A DNA stretch of 64,000 nucleotides from Cynocephalus volans (lineage: Eukaryota > Chordata > Mammalia > Dermoptera > Cynocephalidae). Below, in pieces: positions 45,089 through 55,497 of this stretch. The notes under the pieces were generated by a model that ran no database searches, was not told where the DNA came from, and saw only the letters and a list, made by a program, of their open reading frames with translations. Numbering within the stretch: the first letter of the stretch is position 1; every line of letters begins with the position of its first letter. Position numbers and translations under genes: made by a program. Location: the NCBI RefSeq assembly GCF_027409185.1, contig NC_084461.1:189678501-189742500 (forward strand). The letters are read 5' to 3'.

Positions 45089-45839
45089 TTATTGAAATAA
45101 GCCATTCAGATTAGGAGAACTGAGTTCTGATGTCAGTGAAACTTCTACTACAATCTTTTTACTTATTTGAAACTTAAATGCCTTATTCACACTATTGCAT
45201 TTTCATTTCTCATAAGTAGAATTCTGAGATAAAACTAAACTTAAGAGATTCTATATCGTCGTGGCAGTCATTCTCGCGAAAGCTTTTCTGGAGTCCCTGA
45301 CTTCTATCTAATATAAACTCTTTCAGAAAAACACATGTCCCACACACCACATTTTGCATATTATGAAGAGGGAAGCATGCTTGTTTTCCAATTAAAATAA
45401 AGCATGCTCATATCCTCAGCACTTCATCTGATCCTCCCATTTTATCCACAACGGTAAACAAATTGCACAAAGCTAGATGTTAAAACTGCCAGTACATTTA
45501 TTGTAAAAATAAGACACCATACAAGAACTATTAAGGATACCATGACAATAACTCACAATAACCTATTTCTAACTATACCATATCATTACTTCAGTATTGC
45601 TCATCAAACATTAACACCTAATAGGAAAACCAAATCACAAGACGAGAAGCTCACAAGACAGAGAAATCAAAGTGCCATTTTCCCTCTGATGCAGTAATTC
45701 TCGATTTGAAGTGTGTAAAATACCTGGGACTGTTTCCATAATGGAAATTACAGAGCAAGCACCAAGAGAATACACTGGGTCTTGCGTGTGGTAAAGGGGG
45801 CCAAGCAGCACTGCTCTAGTGGATAAATAAATGTTCTAT

Positions 45840-46020
45840 AGGACAAGCAGTGTGTCCTAGGTTCTATATATTATTCAGTCTCCACAACAACCCTCTGAGG
45901 TAAACCTTTATTTCTATTTTATATGTGAAAAGACAAAGCACAGAAAAGTAACTCGACTCATTTAAGATTAAGCAGTAAACGTCGAAGCCAAGTTGCAAAC
46001 CCAGAACCCTTTACCTGTGC
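45840..46020 (-). repeat. MIR SINE in RPL6 intron 3
   Basis: CCACAACAACCCTCTGAGGT, then an A-rich middle, and GCAAACCCAGAACCC, in reverse-complement MIR order. Confidence 0.7.
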
Positions 46021-46147
46021 TTAGCAAATCTTTGGTATACAGAAACTTGTATAACCAGAAACTTGTATAACTTTATACACACACAAAAAATCTTAACAGT
46101 AATGAGAGCTTAAACTAAAAATCCAAACAGTCTCCTCCAAATCTTAC

Positions 46148-46246
46148 CATTTTGCGAAGTTTAACCACCCGGGTACCACCATTCTTGTCACCACCAACTG
46201 GTTTTGTGATAGTAGCAGGAACCTTCTCCTTCTTCTTCTTTTCAAT
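46148..46246 (-). CDS. RPL6: RPL6 exon 3
   Basis: 33 codons: [20 protein letters not shown] to VVKLRKM. Donor ATG/GTAAGA, acceptor TTGTAG/ATT. The basic run continues the N-terminal rRNA-binding tail. Confidence 0.97.
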
Positions 46247-46336
46247 CTACAAGGGCAAATATGCATCAAAAAGTCAGAGGCAGACAAAAACCTTGAGGTT
46301 AAAATATAATGTCCAGTGGTTTCCCTCATCTCTTAC

Positions 46337-46573
46337 CCTGGACTTATTCGCTGAGTATTTCCTCTTGTACATGGCCTTTCTGGAATACATAGCAGATCGG
46401 GAATATCTGCCAATTCCTCTAACGAGGACAGGATTTCGGCTGCAGTGGGGCTTCCCCTTCTTGGGCTTTTTAGCCTTGAGGTTAGCCTTTTTAACCTTGC
46501 CACCGCCATCAGCCTTCTTGGCTTCAGGTTTCTTCTCCTTAGCATCCGGCTCCTTAGCTTTTTCACCCGTCAT
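46337..46573 (-). CDS. RPL6: RPL6 exon 2 (start codon)
   Basis: 79 codons starting at the first base of the exon (TTGATAG/ATGACGGG). Lysine/alanine-rich tail ([20 protein letters not shown]...), then [20 protein letters not shown] and [12 protein letters not shown]. The N-terminal tail differs from human at several positions, as expected for its fast-evolving part. Start confirmed by the 288-codon total. Confidence 0.97.
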
Positions 46574-47079
46574 CTATCAATTAAAAAAAAAAAGAAGACA
46601 TATCAACAATCACCCATAACAAGGCAATACATAGATGGGCTGGGCTTCCCAGACTAGAAGTCTTCCTCCCTCGAAATACAGGCTTTCCTCCCAAACTCCA
46701 CACCCCTACTCCAACCCTCATTATGGTTAATTTCGGGGTTGTCTCCCCGACACATTATAAACTTTCTGAGGATGTGGAAATATCCTACTCCCCTAAGATA
46801 TTTACTTAAAACAGAATTTTTAACAGTCTCTACAACTAGCAAGCAGCAAGACTAGAACTTGAAACAGTTTGCTTTCATGACCTTTGCTCTTAACTTTCAA
46901 CACCACTGTCTCATTCAAGAAATTCGGTTTAGAAGGTGATAACACAAAAACGAGCCCAAACTCAGTCTAGACTGAAAAATGCTCAAAGACCAACAGACGA
47001 CTTCCGGTTGTGGACGTGGAAAGACGGCAAAGAAGCTTTTGGCTTCAGCCCCAAATCCCAACGTGGCTGAAACAAGCTC

Positions 47080-47510
47080 AGCGGCGTCTTTTAGAACATG
47101 GGCCCAGGATTCCGGAGAGCGCGCCCTCGCCCTGGTCCTCCTAGCCCCGCTAGCCCGTTACGGGTCCCTGCAGGGGTCCGTTCCCACTGCACAGGAGGGT
47201 GCCAAGCAGCCAGAGCCTCCCCGGAATTCCACCTCAACCTTTTCGCCCCCCGCCTCAAACCCCAGCGAAAGAAATTAAGCGTCTGGGGAGGCCTCTCAGT
47301 TGGCCTGGGCATGTCCGACTCCCGTAGGTGTCGATTTGATGCCCTCCAGGTTCGGATGGCGAAGGATTTGGGTCCTGAAATCGAGTCTTGCATATAAGAC
47401 CGCCATTCTTACCTTGCAAGACGGGAAAGAGAACTACAGTCCCGGCTTCCGGTCTATAAGCAATCATGGGAGGTGTCGAGTCTCACTTCCTTCCGGATCT
47501 GGGGCATCAT
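47080..47510. promoter_or_regulatory. RPL6: CpG-rich start of RPL6
   Basis: CpG cluster over exon 1 and the 5' part of intron 1. The roughly 100-codon frames on both strands are GC-driven shadows with no splice context. Confidence 0.7.
47413..47431 (-). other. RPL6: RPL6 exon 1, 5' TOP leader
   Basis: Minus strand CTCTTTCCCGTCTTGCAAG followed by the donor GTAAGA. A pyrimidine tract at the start (5' TOP) is the known mark of ribosomal-protein mRNAs and places them under mTOR/LARP1 translational control. The exact start base (47431 or 47429) is inferred. Confidence 0.85.
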
Positions 47511-47545
47511 GGGAAATGTAGTACTCCTATATAGGGAACTATTTT
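47432..47545 (-). promoter_or_regulatory. RPL6: RPL6 core promoter with ETS- and ZNF143-like motifs
   Basis: Minus strand shows GACCGGAAGCC and GATCCGGAAGG (ETS/GABP-type CCGGAAG) and ACTACATTTCCCATGATGCC, close to the ACTACAATTCCC-type motif bound by ZNF143. A CCTATATAGG stretch (about 47527-47536) lies about 100 bases upstream of the start, too far to be a normal TATA box. Confidence 0.65.
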
Positions 47546-47559
47546 TTGTAGTAAGAGGT

Positions 47560-48500
47560 GGAAGGTAATTTTTTTTAAAGAATCACTGGCTTGCCTTTAA
47601 TTAATTTTAACCTTTTAAGATTTTAAAGGTGGAATCAACCAGGTGAGGGTATAGGGCAAATAATTTTCCAACACTTCTCGTGTGAACTTAAATTTTAGAT
47701 TTTTCTTTGGAGTAAAACTGACTCTTCACTGTTAACAAGGTTATTTCTGAGTTGCAAAAATTCTCTCTCGGTTTCCCCCACTGTATTCTTCCATTCAGTC
47801 TTGGCTGCCATAATTAGACAGAAAGCTGGAGGGTACTTTTTTCTTGCATCTGTGGTGGAAACCTTAAGCAGCAGGCAGTAACTGCTTTAGGTGTCAATAG
47901 ATGTACAGAATAGTGAAATTCTGAAAGTATCTCTGGGAACCGATCTAAGATTGCATTTTTGGTTTTGCTTACTAACCATTTTCACACTACCATTTGCACT
48001 ATAAGAATGGATAATGGATGAAGGACATATTCTCCAAGTAAAGTGAAATCTTTCCAGTGAAAGGCTAGTTGAGAATCTTCCACAGACATTTTCTCAACAG
48101 TTGGATTAATGCCTACATCCCCTAATCAGACTGTAGACTATGCTCTATGGGGGAGAGTCAAAGAAGCTAGGATTTAAAATACATAAAATAGCTCTCTCAG
48201 CTCCGCCATTTTCTTATAAATAAAATAAATAATAAATAAATAAATAATAAAATGCATAAAATATATTCCCACTCTCAAAGAATACACAATCAAGGAAAAA
48301 GCACACAAAAAATTAATAATTATAAATTATTTCTCCAGGGAAATTTAGGAAAGTTTTATGGAAGAGTTCACTTTTGTGTTGGGTTTGGAAGAATAAATAA
48401 GAAATTAGGCAGATGAAAGTGGCAGTTGGAACAATAAATGCAAATACACGGAGGCATATAGGAGCATGGTCACTCATTCCTTCTAGAGGAATTTACCGGA
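47560..48500. other. RPL6-PTPN11 intergenic, unassigned
   Basis: AT-rich. A (AAATA/AATA)n microsatellite lies at about 48210-48256. Nothing else recognised. Confidence 0.45.
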
Positions 48501-48670
48501 CACTTTGTACTCAATTTCTTCATTTCTAACATGGGGATAACAATAGTACTTCCCTCATAGGGTTGTTGGGAAGATTAAATAAATTAATATGCACAAAAGC
48601 ACTAAGAACCATACTGGTATTCGATGTGTGGTAAGTTCTATATAAATGTTAGCTTTTGTTATCACCGCCA
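48500..48670 (+). repeat. MIR SINE
   Basis: AACATGGGGATAACAATAGTACTTCC, CTCATAGGGTTGTTGGGAAG and ATAAATGTTAGCTTTTGTTA. Confidence 0.85.
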
Positions 48671-48724
48671 CCAACACCACCATCAGTATCATCATCACCA
48701 ACATGGTAGTTGTTGATGAGGTCC

Positions 48725-48950
48725 TACTAAGCGCCAAGTATTCCACTAAAGTTTATGCACCAGAGATAATAAGAGCAACTTGCATGCTATGTGCGAAGAA
48801 CTGTACGATGTGCCCTGCTTTATCTCATTTAATCCTACCAACAACCTATAAAGGATACTATTGTGAGGAAACTGAGGCTCAAAGAGGTTAAGTAACTTGC
48901 TCACCTCGTAGATCTGATTCCAAAGATTGCACTCGTAACCATTAGGCTGT
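48725..48950 (-). repeat. MIR SINE
   Basis: TCTCATTTAATCCTACCAAC, GAGGAAACTGAGGCTCAAAG and GGTTAAGTAACTTGCTCACC, in reverse-complement order. Confidence 0.85.
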
Positions 48951-49023
48951 AAAGATTAAAGAGATAATTAATGAAGATGAATAAGAGAGTTATTGGCTCA
49001 TATTGGAATTAAAAATAAGAATA

Positions 49024-49125
49024 GGGGCTGGCCGGTTAGCTCAGTCGGTTAGAGTGTGGTGCCGAAAGCATCAAGGTCCAGGGTTGTTGCTCTCTGTATC
49101 AGCCAGCTGCCAAAAACTAAACAAT
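49024..49125 (+). repeat. CYN-type SINE, monomer
   Basis: GGGGCTGGCCGGTTAGCTCA (a very well-kept A-box side), then a B box lost to GGTTGTTGCTC, and ATCAGCCAGCTGCC with an A-rich tail. Confidence 0.92.
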
Positions 49126-49129
49126 AGTT

Positions 49130-49985
49130 ATTATCTTTTGCAAAGTACACAACACAGTATATCTGATAGTCATTTACCACGTCAGAACCCTTAAGGTGAA
49201 ATGTACACATTTGTGATACCATCTGGCTTGAATTTTCCATTCTCTTCCATTTGTCTTTGGCTGGTGGCTAGAGCTTTTCACCTTGATATCTTCAGATCCA
49301 AATCACCAGCTTCATGGCTTTGTCTCTAGGAGTCATTCACCCTTTTTTTAGTTCTGGTTGTCTGAGGTTGCAAATACAGTGATAAGATGCCCCTGAAGGT
49401 CTCAGAGGTTCGAATGGAACCTTTTAGACCCCAATGAATGCAGTTGCCACTCCTGCTGAAACTTGGTTCTAAACCAGTCTGCCCTCCATATAGATTAAGG
49501 ATGAGTGTGATCCTAATAGACTGCATTTTATGCCAGTTTAGGATTATTCACTGTTCATTATGTATATCACAAGGAAAAGCTTGGACACTGCTCTTTTTTG
49601 AGACTAGGAATGTCAGCAGCTTCCTGGACAAAGCACCTCTTAGAAACTGCTGCTGCAGAAGTTGTATCGCAGTGAATGAAATGCGGAGTTGCTTACTTTA
49701 GCCCCTAAAGCACTCTGACAATCTCTGAGATTTTCCCCCAGTAAATGCCCGGAAATATTTGTTAAATGACCTGCCATTGAAATAAAAACACAAGTGAACC
49801 CCCCTCTTGTGTTTTGTTGTGGTATTGCACAACTTACAATTCATTAGTTAGGTAAAATATCAGCAATGTTGGTTATAAAGTAAACATTATTATTAAGCAC
49901 TTGATTTTACCATATATAAAATGTTGTTAAATTTGTGCAGTACTTTAATCACAAGGCAGACATTTTGCAGACACTAAATCATTTT
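49130..49985. other. Intergenic, unassigned
   Basis: No named repeat or gene. The small plus frame near 49438 has no supporting context. Confidence 0.4.
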
Positions 49986-50094
49986 TTTTGGGGGGGTGGC
50001 GGAGGCTGGCTGGCCAGTACTGGGATACGAACCGTAACTCTTGACTTTGGTGTTATAACACTGCAGTCTAACCGACTGAACTAACTGGACAGAT
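49986..50094 (-). repeat. CYN-type SINE, monomer
   Basis: T/G-rich start, CTGGCTGGCCAGTACTGGG to TAACTGGACAGA on plus. Target repeat ACTAAATCATTTT / GCTAAATCGTTTT. Confidence 0.9.
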
Positions 50095-50479
50095 GCTAAA
50101 TCGTTTTAAACCTCAATGTAACTTTACTGTGAAGTAAGAATTTAAGATAAAAGAACCACGGTTCGATTACAGTAAATGCAATAAATGACTTACCCATGGT
50201 CACACATATACTTAAATTGAATTATACATATTTGTGCTACAAAAGAGCACAAAACCAGTAGGTAGATGAGCTGCAAAAAGGGCACTTGTAGTCTGGGACC
50301 TACTTGCTATATGATAAGCCATTGCACATCTGCATTCTTATTTATAAAATGGGGAGGGTACTGACAATATTGATAATATTAAGGTCAACATAGTGATTCA
50401 GTCACTCACTCAATAATTTTCTCATTTGGAAGTTCACGGAAGCACTATTTTTGGTGTAAAAAAAAAAATCCCCCCAAAA

Positions 50480-50870
50480 CTCACAAAACCCTGGAAATAA
50501 TGAAATCAAAACACAAATATATACACACATGTATGTGTATATGTGTGTATATAACCTATACATACTATGAATCCATAAGTACATACACATATTATGAACC
50601 CATTTAAAAAATAAAATAGAAAAAAATTCTTATATGTATGCTGTATGTGAGTGAGTGTGGGTGTGGGATGTGTGTGTGTGCTTGTATAGGTACAGAGAAA
50701 AAAGTGGAAGGATACATACCAAATCATTAACACTAGTGGGATTGGGGTAGGGAAGATGTATACACTGAGGAATAGAGAAATTTACTGTTTTTATTTGGCT
50801 TGTTGCAAGAAACTTGTATTACTTTTGTAGGTAGGAAAGAAATTCAAATAAAGTATGTCTAAATGAATAT
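50480..50870 (+). mobile_element. Probable ancient L1 3' UTR fragment
   Basis: GATACATACCAAATCATTAAC and the TGTATTACTTTTG end resemble ancient L1 3' UTR; an impure CA/TG-rich stretch lies at 50515-50560. Confidence 0.5.
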
Positions 50871-50879
50871 GTCTTAATA

Positions 50880-51480
50880 TTGTTTGTTATTTGTCAGGCA
50901 TTGTGCTAAGCTCTGGACATATCAGGAGGAAGAAGACAATGACTTTGTCTTAAAAGGAGCTCATAATCTAGGGGAAGAGACAGAAGAGTCAACCAACAAT
51001 GATGTTGAAATGTGTTAGGTGCTGATAGAGGCATGAACAGGCAGCCCCAAGAGCACAGGAAGGCAGCCTCTGTTTTATTCTCAGAAAGTGGTCAAAGGGT
51101 GTATGCAGAGAATGTTTCCTGGAGGAGCTGCTTGAGTTGGAGCTAAACTTTGCATGATACTTAGTTTTCCAGGTGGAGAAGGGTTTGAAGAATATTCCAG
51201 GTAGAAGGAACTAAATTTTGGAAGGCCAGGATGCAAGAAACAGCAAGAGGCCTTTGGAAACTGCCAGATTACATATATGTGAGGTTGCTGGCATACCATG
51301 TCTATAAGGGCCTGATGTGCTTAATGGAAGGTTTTCAATTTAATGATGAAGGCTTTGAACCTCCTTCATAGAACAGGGAGTGACATGATTAGATCTGTAT
51401 TCTAGAAAGATCATTCTACCTGCAGAGTGTACAGAACGTAGGACAGGCTAGGAAGGTAATGGTCCCCGCACTCAAAGAGC
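50880..51480 (-). mobile_element. L2 LINE fragment
   Basis: GGCATTGTGCTAAGCTCTGG, AAAGGAGCTCATAATCTAGG, AATATTCCAGGTAGAAGGAA and AGGGAGTGACATGATTAGAT, in antisense L2 order. Confidence 0.85.
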
Positions 51481-51514
51481 TTATAGTTTACTTTGGAAAA
51501 AAGACAAATGATAA

Positions 51515-51695
51515 CCAGTATTTATCAAGTGCTTACTTGCTTACTTTTCCAGGCACTGTTCTAGGTACTTCACAAACCTACCTAGGGGGTAGGTAGTATT
51601 TTGATCCCCACTTAACAGAGGAGGAAACTGAGATGCAGAGGAGTCAAGTGACTTGCCTATGGACACCCAGGCAGGAAGGTCAAGAACATAACCCC
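51515..51695 (-). repeat. MIR SINE
   Basis: CCAGGCACTGTTCTAGGTAC, GAGGAGGAAACTGAGATGC and GTGACTTGCCTATGGACACC. Confidence 0.85.
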
Positions 51696-51723
51696 ACATG
51701 ATCTGCCTCTTAGATTTATGGTG

Positions 51724-51831
51724 AAGGGGCTGGCTGTTTGCTTAGCTGGTTAGAGCATGGTGCTGATAATACCAAGATCCATGGTTTGATCCCTGTGCTG
51801 GCCAACTGGCAAAAAAATAAATAATATAAAA
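51724..51831 (+). repeat. CYN-type SINE, monomer
   Basis: GGGGCTGGCTGTTTGCTTAG to GTGCTGGCCAACTGGC with an AAT-rich tail. Target repeat AGATTTATGGTG / AGATTTATGATG (51712-51723 and 51832-51843). Confidence 0.93.
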
Positions 51832-52162
51832 AGATTTATGATGGAATGTATTAAGTTCTAAGCTAGGGTAGGTGTCTTGGTAACCATCTAACTTGAACTG
51901 GGAGAATCAGGCAAGGCTTCCTGTCCCAGAGGAAGTGGCTTCTAGTCTGAGAAGCAAAAACTAGAGTTCACGTGGGGGGAGGTCAGTAAGTCATCTTCTT
52001 AGTGAAGCCTTCGCTAAAGTACCCTATTTAAAATGTTAATAGTCACATCTTCCCTTGTCTTTTCTCCATAGCCCCTTTTTACCTCATGTAGCATATATAT
52101 AAAAATTATATATATATAAATTTAAAATTCATTTTTATAGAAAAAAAATAAATATATATTTT

Positions 52163-52256
52163 GTTGTTTTGGCTGCTGGCTGGTATGGGGATCTGAACCC
52201 TTGACCCTGGAGTTATCGGCACCGTGCTCTAAACAAGTGAGCTGACCAGCCAGCCC
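52163..52256 (-). repeat. CYN-type SINE, monomer
   Basis: GGCTGCTGGCTGGTATGGGG to GCTGACCAGCCAGCCCTA on plus, with a T-rich tail. Confidence 0.9.
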
Positions 52257-52263
52257 TATATTT

Positions 52264-52294
<31 letters not shown>

Positions 52295-52307
52295 AAAACT
52301 TATCTGA

Positions 52308-52343
<36 letters not shown>

Positions 52344-52397
52344 AAAACTTATCTGAATTACACACACACACACACACAGTATTTAAAACTTATCTGA

Positions 52398-52441
<44 letters not shown>

Positions 52442-52458
52442 AAAACTTATCTGAATTA
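52264..52458. repeat. Compound minisatellite of (CA)n blocks, four units
   Basis: Four copies of a (CA)n tract followed by AGTATTTAAAACTTATCTGA-ATT. The 23-bp spacer is identical in all four; only CA length differs. Block starts are about 52264, 52311, 52360 and 52401. Confidence 0.95.
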
Positions 52459-52584
52459 CTCTAGCTTCTCCTATGAGAACACGGGGATTTCTGTAGTTTT
52501 TGTTCACTGTTATATCCCCATAGTATAAAACAGTGCCTAGCAGGAAGAAAACACTCAACAGATGCTGCATTATAATAACAATTT

Positions 52585-52770
52585 GCAATTATAAAGCACT
52601 TACTATATAGGCAAGGCCCAGTTCTAAGCATTTTGCATGTTTAATCTCCACAATAACCCTATTAAGAAAATACAATTACCATCTTTATTTTATAGAAATG
52701 AAGGAATGAAGGAAACTGAGGCTCAGAGAAATTAACTTTCCCAAGGTTACACAGTGGAGCGGCGATTTGT
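52585..52770 (-). repeat. MIR SINE next to the PTPN11 promoter
   Basis: AGCACTTACTATATAGGCAAGG, GGAAACTGAGGCTCAGAGAA and CCAAGGTTACACAGTGGAGC, in reverse-complement order. It ends where the CpG-rich promoter begins. Confidence 0.88.
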
Positions 52771-53203
52771 GGAACGAAATGAATGACTCGATTTGGAAGT
52801 AAGCGCGGGGATGGCATTGACACCGCGAGAACAGATGCAATCGGTCCGTGGGGGCGTACAAATGAGCACGCAACTCACACACTAAAGACAAGGTTTAAAG
52901 GAGGAAGTTCCCCGAGGTTGCTTGGGGAACTGCGCAGCGGTGGCTCTACTGAACCACCGAACTGCCATTACCAGCCGCTGTTCAGTCCCCGGCAGAAGGG
53001 AAGCAGGAAGTGGCCGCGAGCGTCGCGTGGGGGTGACGTCACGGTGGCGCCGGCGGCGAAGGGCGGGGGAGGAGGAGGAGCGAGCCGGGTTGGGGGGCGG
53101 CTGCACAGTCTCCGGGATCCCTAGTCCTGGAGGGGGGTCTGCGCGCGGCCGGCTGGCACTGCCCCCCGTCCGGTCCCGAGCAGGCCTCCCTCGGGCCAGC
53201 CCG

Positions 53204-53209
53204 ATGTGA
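53204..53209 (+). promoter_or_regulatory. PTPN11: Start-stop element (ATGTGA) in the PTPN11 leader
   Basis: An ATG followed directly by TGA, 62 bases before the main ATG. Its context is weak (C at -3, T at +4). Such minimal uORFs can pause ribosomes and dampen translation. Whether it is used is not known from sequence. Confidence 0.6.
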
Positions 53210-53271
53210 CCGGGCCCAGCGGAGCCTGAGCAAGGAGCGGGTCCGTCGCGGAGCCGGAGGTCGGGAGGAAC

Positions 53272-53285
53272 ATGACATCGCGGAG
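53272..53285 (+). CDS. PTPN11: PTPN11 exon 1 coding part (SHP2 N-terminus)
   Basis: Fourteen coding bases, ATGACATCGCGGAG, then the donor GTGAGG. They encode MTSR and two bases of the next codon, exactly as in human PTPN11 exon 1, where the second exon opens the N-SH2 domain. SHP2 is a cytosolic tyrosine phosphatase that acts downstream of growth-factor receptors in RAS/MAPK signalling. Support: exact match to the recalled exon, donor site, CpG island, and RPL6 as divergent neighbour about 5.8 kb upstream. Exon 2 is not in the window, in keeping with the long first intron of the human gene. The longer frame reading through the donor (to 53648) is intronic. Confidence 0.93.
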
Positions 53286-53929
53286 GTGAGGATCCCCAAG
53301 GGGCCTGGCCCGAGCCTAGTGCCGGCTCCCGCCGTGTTGGGTCAGCCCCGCCCGGGAGGGGGCGCTTCGGCCGGGCTTCGGACTCTCGCCCAGGATGGGG
53401 GGGGCAGGTTCCTTCCCATCCCCCTTGTCTTCTCGGGGACGGGGGCCCGGCCCCATCGCGCCCCCACCCCTTGGGTCCCCATTCATTTCCTGCCTCCCCG
53501 AGTTCCGGCTACCGCAGTACCGGGGATGCCGGTCAGGACGGGGGCAGGTAGAACCGCCGGGGGAACAGCGGACGCCAGCGGCCCGGCTCGGCGCCGCATT
53601 CCTGACCCATTGCCTCATGAGAATTGCCTCATGGTGATTCTGAAATAACCCCGCTCACTTGGGGAGGCTCCTCGGGACACGGGAAGGGAAAAGCGCGGGG
53701 CCAGGCCCCCCACGGCTGAACCGCGCTGGGTCACTGCCACTCGCGCACATTTGGGGACTTCACCCAGGACCCCCGACCCTTTTATATGCACCTTTGCATC
53801 TCCTTCCCCCCCCCACCTCTCACGTGCCACAGATGGAAAAACTGACTGTATCTGCAGCCACTAGAAGTATTTCCTTCCTCTGCGATCTTCGCTTTGGGAG
53901 GTGGGAGGGAAGGGAGCTGTATCCAGTCA

Positions 53930-54045
53930 TTTAATCCTTCACTATAGCCTTAAAAGTCGGATAATTTTAATGGTACCCGTTTTACAGATGTAGAAACTGA
54001 GGCTCAGAAGTAACATGTTAGTAAATGACAGGATTTGAAACCAAG
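53930..54045 (-). repeat. MIR SINE
   Basis: CCCGTTTTACAGATGTAGAA, ACTGAGGCTCAGAAGTAACA, in reverse-complement order. Confidence 0.75.
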
Positions 54046-54104
54046 GGTAAGAAGAATGATTAGGAAGTTAATGAGGTCCTCTGAAAGTTCAGGATAGTAC
54101 TACT

Positions 54105-54285
54105 ACTAATAGCTAACATTGATTTAGCTCTTGCTTTAAGCCAAACACATTTAATCTTAACAACTCTATCAGGTCGCTACTATTATCTCCGTTCTAAAAG
54201 TGAATAAACTGAGTTTCAGAAGTTAAGCAAGTTGCCTAATGTCACTCAGCTAATAAGTGGTGGAGCCAGAATCCCCACTGATAAT
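54105..54285 (-). repeat. MIR SINE
   Basis: ATTTAATCTTAACAACTCTA, TTATCTCCGTTCTAAAAGTG, AGCAAGTTGCCTAATGTCAC and TGGTGGAGCCAGAATCCCC. Confidence 0.82.
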
Positions 54286-54299
54286 CACCATGTTGCTGC

Positions 54300-55085
54300 T
54301 ATTATTTGATAACTATTGCTAATCATTTGTAAGGCTTAATTTTGTTATCAAACAGTAGTGTGACCTTTTGTTTTCAGATAATAATCCTACATAAGACCCA
54401 TTGTTTTTTCTTTTCCTTGATTGTCCAGTTATGGTCACTGTCTTAGACATTTGAAAAAACAGTTTCAAGCTGTTGGGTCTATTTGGATGAGACACTTTTC
54501 AAAATACCAGGAATGTCTCTTCAAAACACCCCCGCACGTTGTTCATTCATGGACCTGCATCAAAAAAAGGGAGAAAAAAGAAAACTGAAAACTTAGGAAG
54601 TGAGTGACTTGGACAGGTCTATTGGTCTTCTGCTTACAGAACTGGGTAATATGTAACTGTATTTGAGCAGAGCAGTATACAGCCTCAAATGTTCTAATTC
54701 TTTAGGGAGCTTTTAAATAAAACAGTTGTCTATTCTTTAATCTGTCAAATAGTCATTGAACCCTTTGTTCCTTGTGTCTGCTCTTCCAGACAAGTAAGGA
54801 TCTGCTGCTGTAGGGAACAAAAAGACTGGGGGCTGGGAGTGGGGAAAGGGTGTTGGTAGTAATAGACCCTACATTGTCCAGCTTGTTAGTTTAGAAGCAG
54901 GGAAGTGTGAGCATAGCCAAAGGAGCAAGCGGTAAAGATGACAGTTTGATATGGAGTGATTCCTTCTCCCCTTTGGTCCTGGTATTTCTTACTCACCTGT
55001 TACAAAAAAGAAATGTGTTCTACTTAAAAAGTCAAATTATAAACATAACACACATAACTGGGAATTGTTTATTATTTTTTAAATT
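54300..55085. other. PTPN11 intron 1, unassigned
   Basis: No named repeat, exon or CpG cluster seen. Confidence 0.45.
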
Positions 55086-55394
55086 GTAAGTCCATTTTAT
55101 TTTTTAGGCAGCTTTATTGAATTATAAATGACATTTAATAAATTGCATATATTAAAGTATACAATTGGATAAGTTTTGACATATATATACATTTCATATA
55201 TCTTGATCTCTCAAGATAATGAACATATGTATCACCTCTCTTGATGCTTCCTCGTGCCTTTTAGAATCCCTCCTTTGTTCTCAGGCAACCACAGTTGTGC
55301 TTTCTGTTACTATATGTTAGCTTGAATTTCCTAGGATTTTTATATAAATGGAATTATATCTGATATGTACTCTTTTGGTCTGGTGTCTTTTTTT

Positions 55395-55497
55395 GTGTGT
55401 GTGGGGGGAGGGTAGCTGGCTGGTAAGGGGATCTGAATCCTTGATCTTGGTGTTAACAGCACCATGCTCTAACCAAGTGAGCTAACTGGCCAGCCCT
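55395..55497 (-). repeat. CYN-type SINE, monomer
   Basis: T/G-rich start, GTAGCTGGCTGGTAAGGGG to TAACTGGCCAGCCC on plus. Inserted in the ancient L1. Confidence 0.9.

Larger units (their letters stand above)
52780..53700 (+). promoter_or_regulatory. PTPN11: PTPN11 CpG-island promoter with CRE and GC box
   Basis: CpG-rich block around exon 1. A perfect palindromic cAMP-response element TGACGTCA is at 53034-53041 and a GC box (GGGCGGGGG) at 53061-53069. GCAGGAAGTGG (about 53002-53012) fits an ETS site. A start near 53080-53110 is my inference. Confidence 0.75.

Noticed and set aside
47091-47397. Two 100-codon frames overlapping RPL6 intron 1
   Set aside because: GC-driven, without splice sites or family resemblance; they lie between RPL6 exon 1 and exon 2.
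53286-53648. A 120-codon plus frame just after PTPN11 exon 1
   Set aside because: It starts beyond the exon 1 donor and is intron 1 read-through in a CpG island.
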